Of a stretch of DNA of 64,000 nucleotides, positions 63,211-64,000 are shown piece after piece. The DNA lies in the NCBI GenBank assembly GCA_018389105.1, contig JACATO010000648.1, forward strand, positions 868,001-932,000. The letters run 5' to 3'. Position numbers and translations under genes: made by a program. How positions within the stretch are numbered: position 1 is the stretch's first letter; each line of letters starts with the position of its first letter. The notes below the pieces were generated by a model, which saw nothing but the letters and a program-made list of their open reading frames with translations, ran no database searches and was not told the origin of the DNA. Origin of the DNA: Nautilus pompilius. Lineage: Eukaryota > Mollusca > Cephalopoda > Nautilida > Nautilidae.

Positions 63211-64000
63211 GTAAGTCGTATTGAGAGAAAAATGTATATGCGCGCGTTCACCAAAGTCGTAACAGGGGAGGGGGGGCATGTTGGCTGCGACAGACCCCTT
63301 TTAAAAATTACGAAAACGAGAGCGCATTGTTAGCGGGACAGAAAGTAAGGCTGCTGCTGCTGCTGTTGTTGTTGTTGTTGTTGTTGTTGCTGTAATGCTG
63401 GCAGCCGAACTCACTTAGAGCCCCCGTTCTGACCACCTGTTTGCTATTTCGTCTCGCTGTTGTTTTGTCGGCAAACACAGTTTTCTCCCCGCCGCCTTCT
63501 TCCTCCTCTTTTTTTTTGCCACACGTGATAAAAACGTGTATCCACGTCTGATTTAGACCTGGTGGGGAAACTAACGAAAACGGTGATGACTCATCCCAAA
63601 TCACAGCCCGATGCCGGCTGAGAACTGATTAAAAGTACTTCGGAGAACGTTCAAAGCGAACCCAGAAAAAAAAAGGAGAGGGGGGGCTTGGAATTTTAAA
63701 GGAAACACAATCGTGTGTTTTCGCAGAGCCGCCTGTGTCGTGGACTCACTAACGAAGGACCCCATCAATCAGTTTACCCTAGTTACGTGTAGTATCGAGG
63801 CACATTCCCAGGCGAAACGTAATTATGGCCGCTAATGCGGGTGGTTAGAATCAGATGAATATAAAGTACCGACCAGTAAAGGATAAGTTTCCAAATATAC
63901 GAGGTCTGTATATATATTTGGGATCCCCTATCGCTATAGAAACCCTTTTATTTTTGCCTTAATGGTTGTTCCAAATATACCAGGTCTGTATATATATTTG
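63211..64000 (+). other. Start of otopetrin intron 8
   Basis: No further exon is seen before the window ends. The stretch contains a (TGC)n/(TTG)n microsatellite at about 63351-63392 and a T run near 63512. Confidence 0.8.
63891..64000. repeat. Palindromic 30-bp motif repeated at 80-bp spacing at the window edge
   Basis: ccaaatatacgaggtctgta followed by tatatatttg (63891-63920) recurs with one change at 63971-64000. Each copy is an imperfect palindrome (ccaaatata pairs with tatatttg). It could be the start of a tandem array or the two ends of a small foldback element, cut by the window edge. Confidence 0.75.

Overview
This is animal nuclear DNA. Coding density is very low, the one multi-exon gene has clean GT-AG introns, and the rest is full of microsatellites, minisatellites, tRNA-derived SINEs and decayed Tc1/mariner copies. 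The otopetrin sequence resembles the protostome (OtopL-type) proteins, and the other gene is a single-coding-exon rhodopsin-like receptor of the expanded lophotrochozoan kind. A lophotrochozoan, probably a mollusc, fits best, but that placement is inference.

Layout. At 483-1481 (+) lies a complete class-A GPCR of 332 residues, most like the protostome peptide-receptor (FMRFamide-receptor-like) group. About 14.9 kb of non-coding DNA follows (1482-16385). It holds a 71-bp-offset duplication, a 1.56-kb degenerate T-rich tandem repeat (8.77-10.33 kb) and a five-copy 56-bp minisatellite (12.7 kb). From 16386 to the right edge runs one plus-strand gene: a proton-channel otopetrin. Eight exons can be joined in frame (1576 coding bases, 525 codons). 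They give a long cytoplasmic N-terminus (about 240 residues) and TM1-TM5 plus the start of TM6. The remaining half lies beyond position 64000. Introns are 5.2, 34.9, 0.55, 1.9, 1.1, 1.0 and 0.47 kb; an eighth runs off the window.

The introns, above all the 34.9-kb intron 2, carry most of the other content: a SINE with a perfect 13-bp target-site duplication (33.1 kb), a shorter tRNA-like SINE (23.3 kb), three plus-strand Tc1/mariner relics, a minus-strand relic in intron 4, a 130-bp MITE-like element, and four minisatellites with periods of about 27, 44, 31 and 44 bp.

The most unusual signal is regulatory. The palindromic CRE octamer TGACGTCA occurs about 22 times in 64 kb, where random sequence of even composition predicts about one. 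Sixteen copies form two unrelated minisatellites (20.14-20.39 kb and 53.56-53.83 kb). A third unrelated array (48.15-48.61 kb) carries the one-mismatch form TGACGTCT once per 31-bp unit. Six more perfect copies stand alone, one of them just upstream of the GPCR. Whether these arrays act as clustered CREB/ATF sites cannot be told from sequence. No complete mobile element, rRNA or functional tRNA gene was found.
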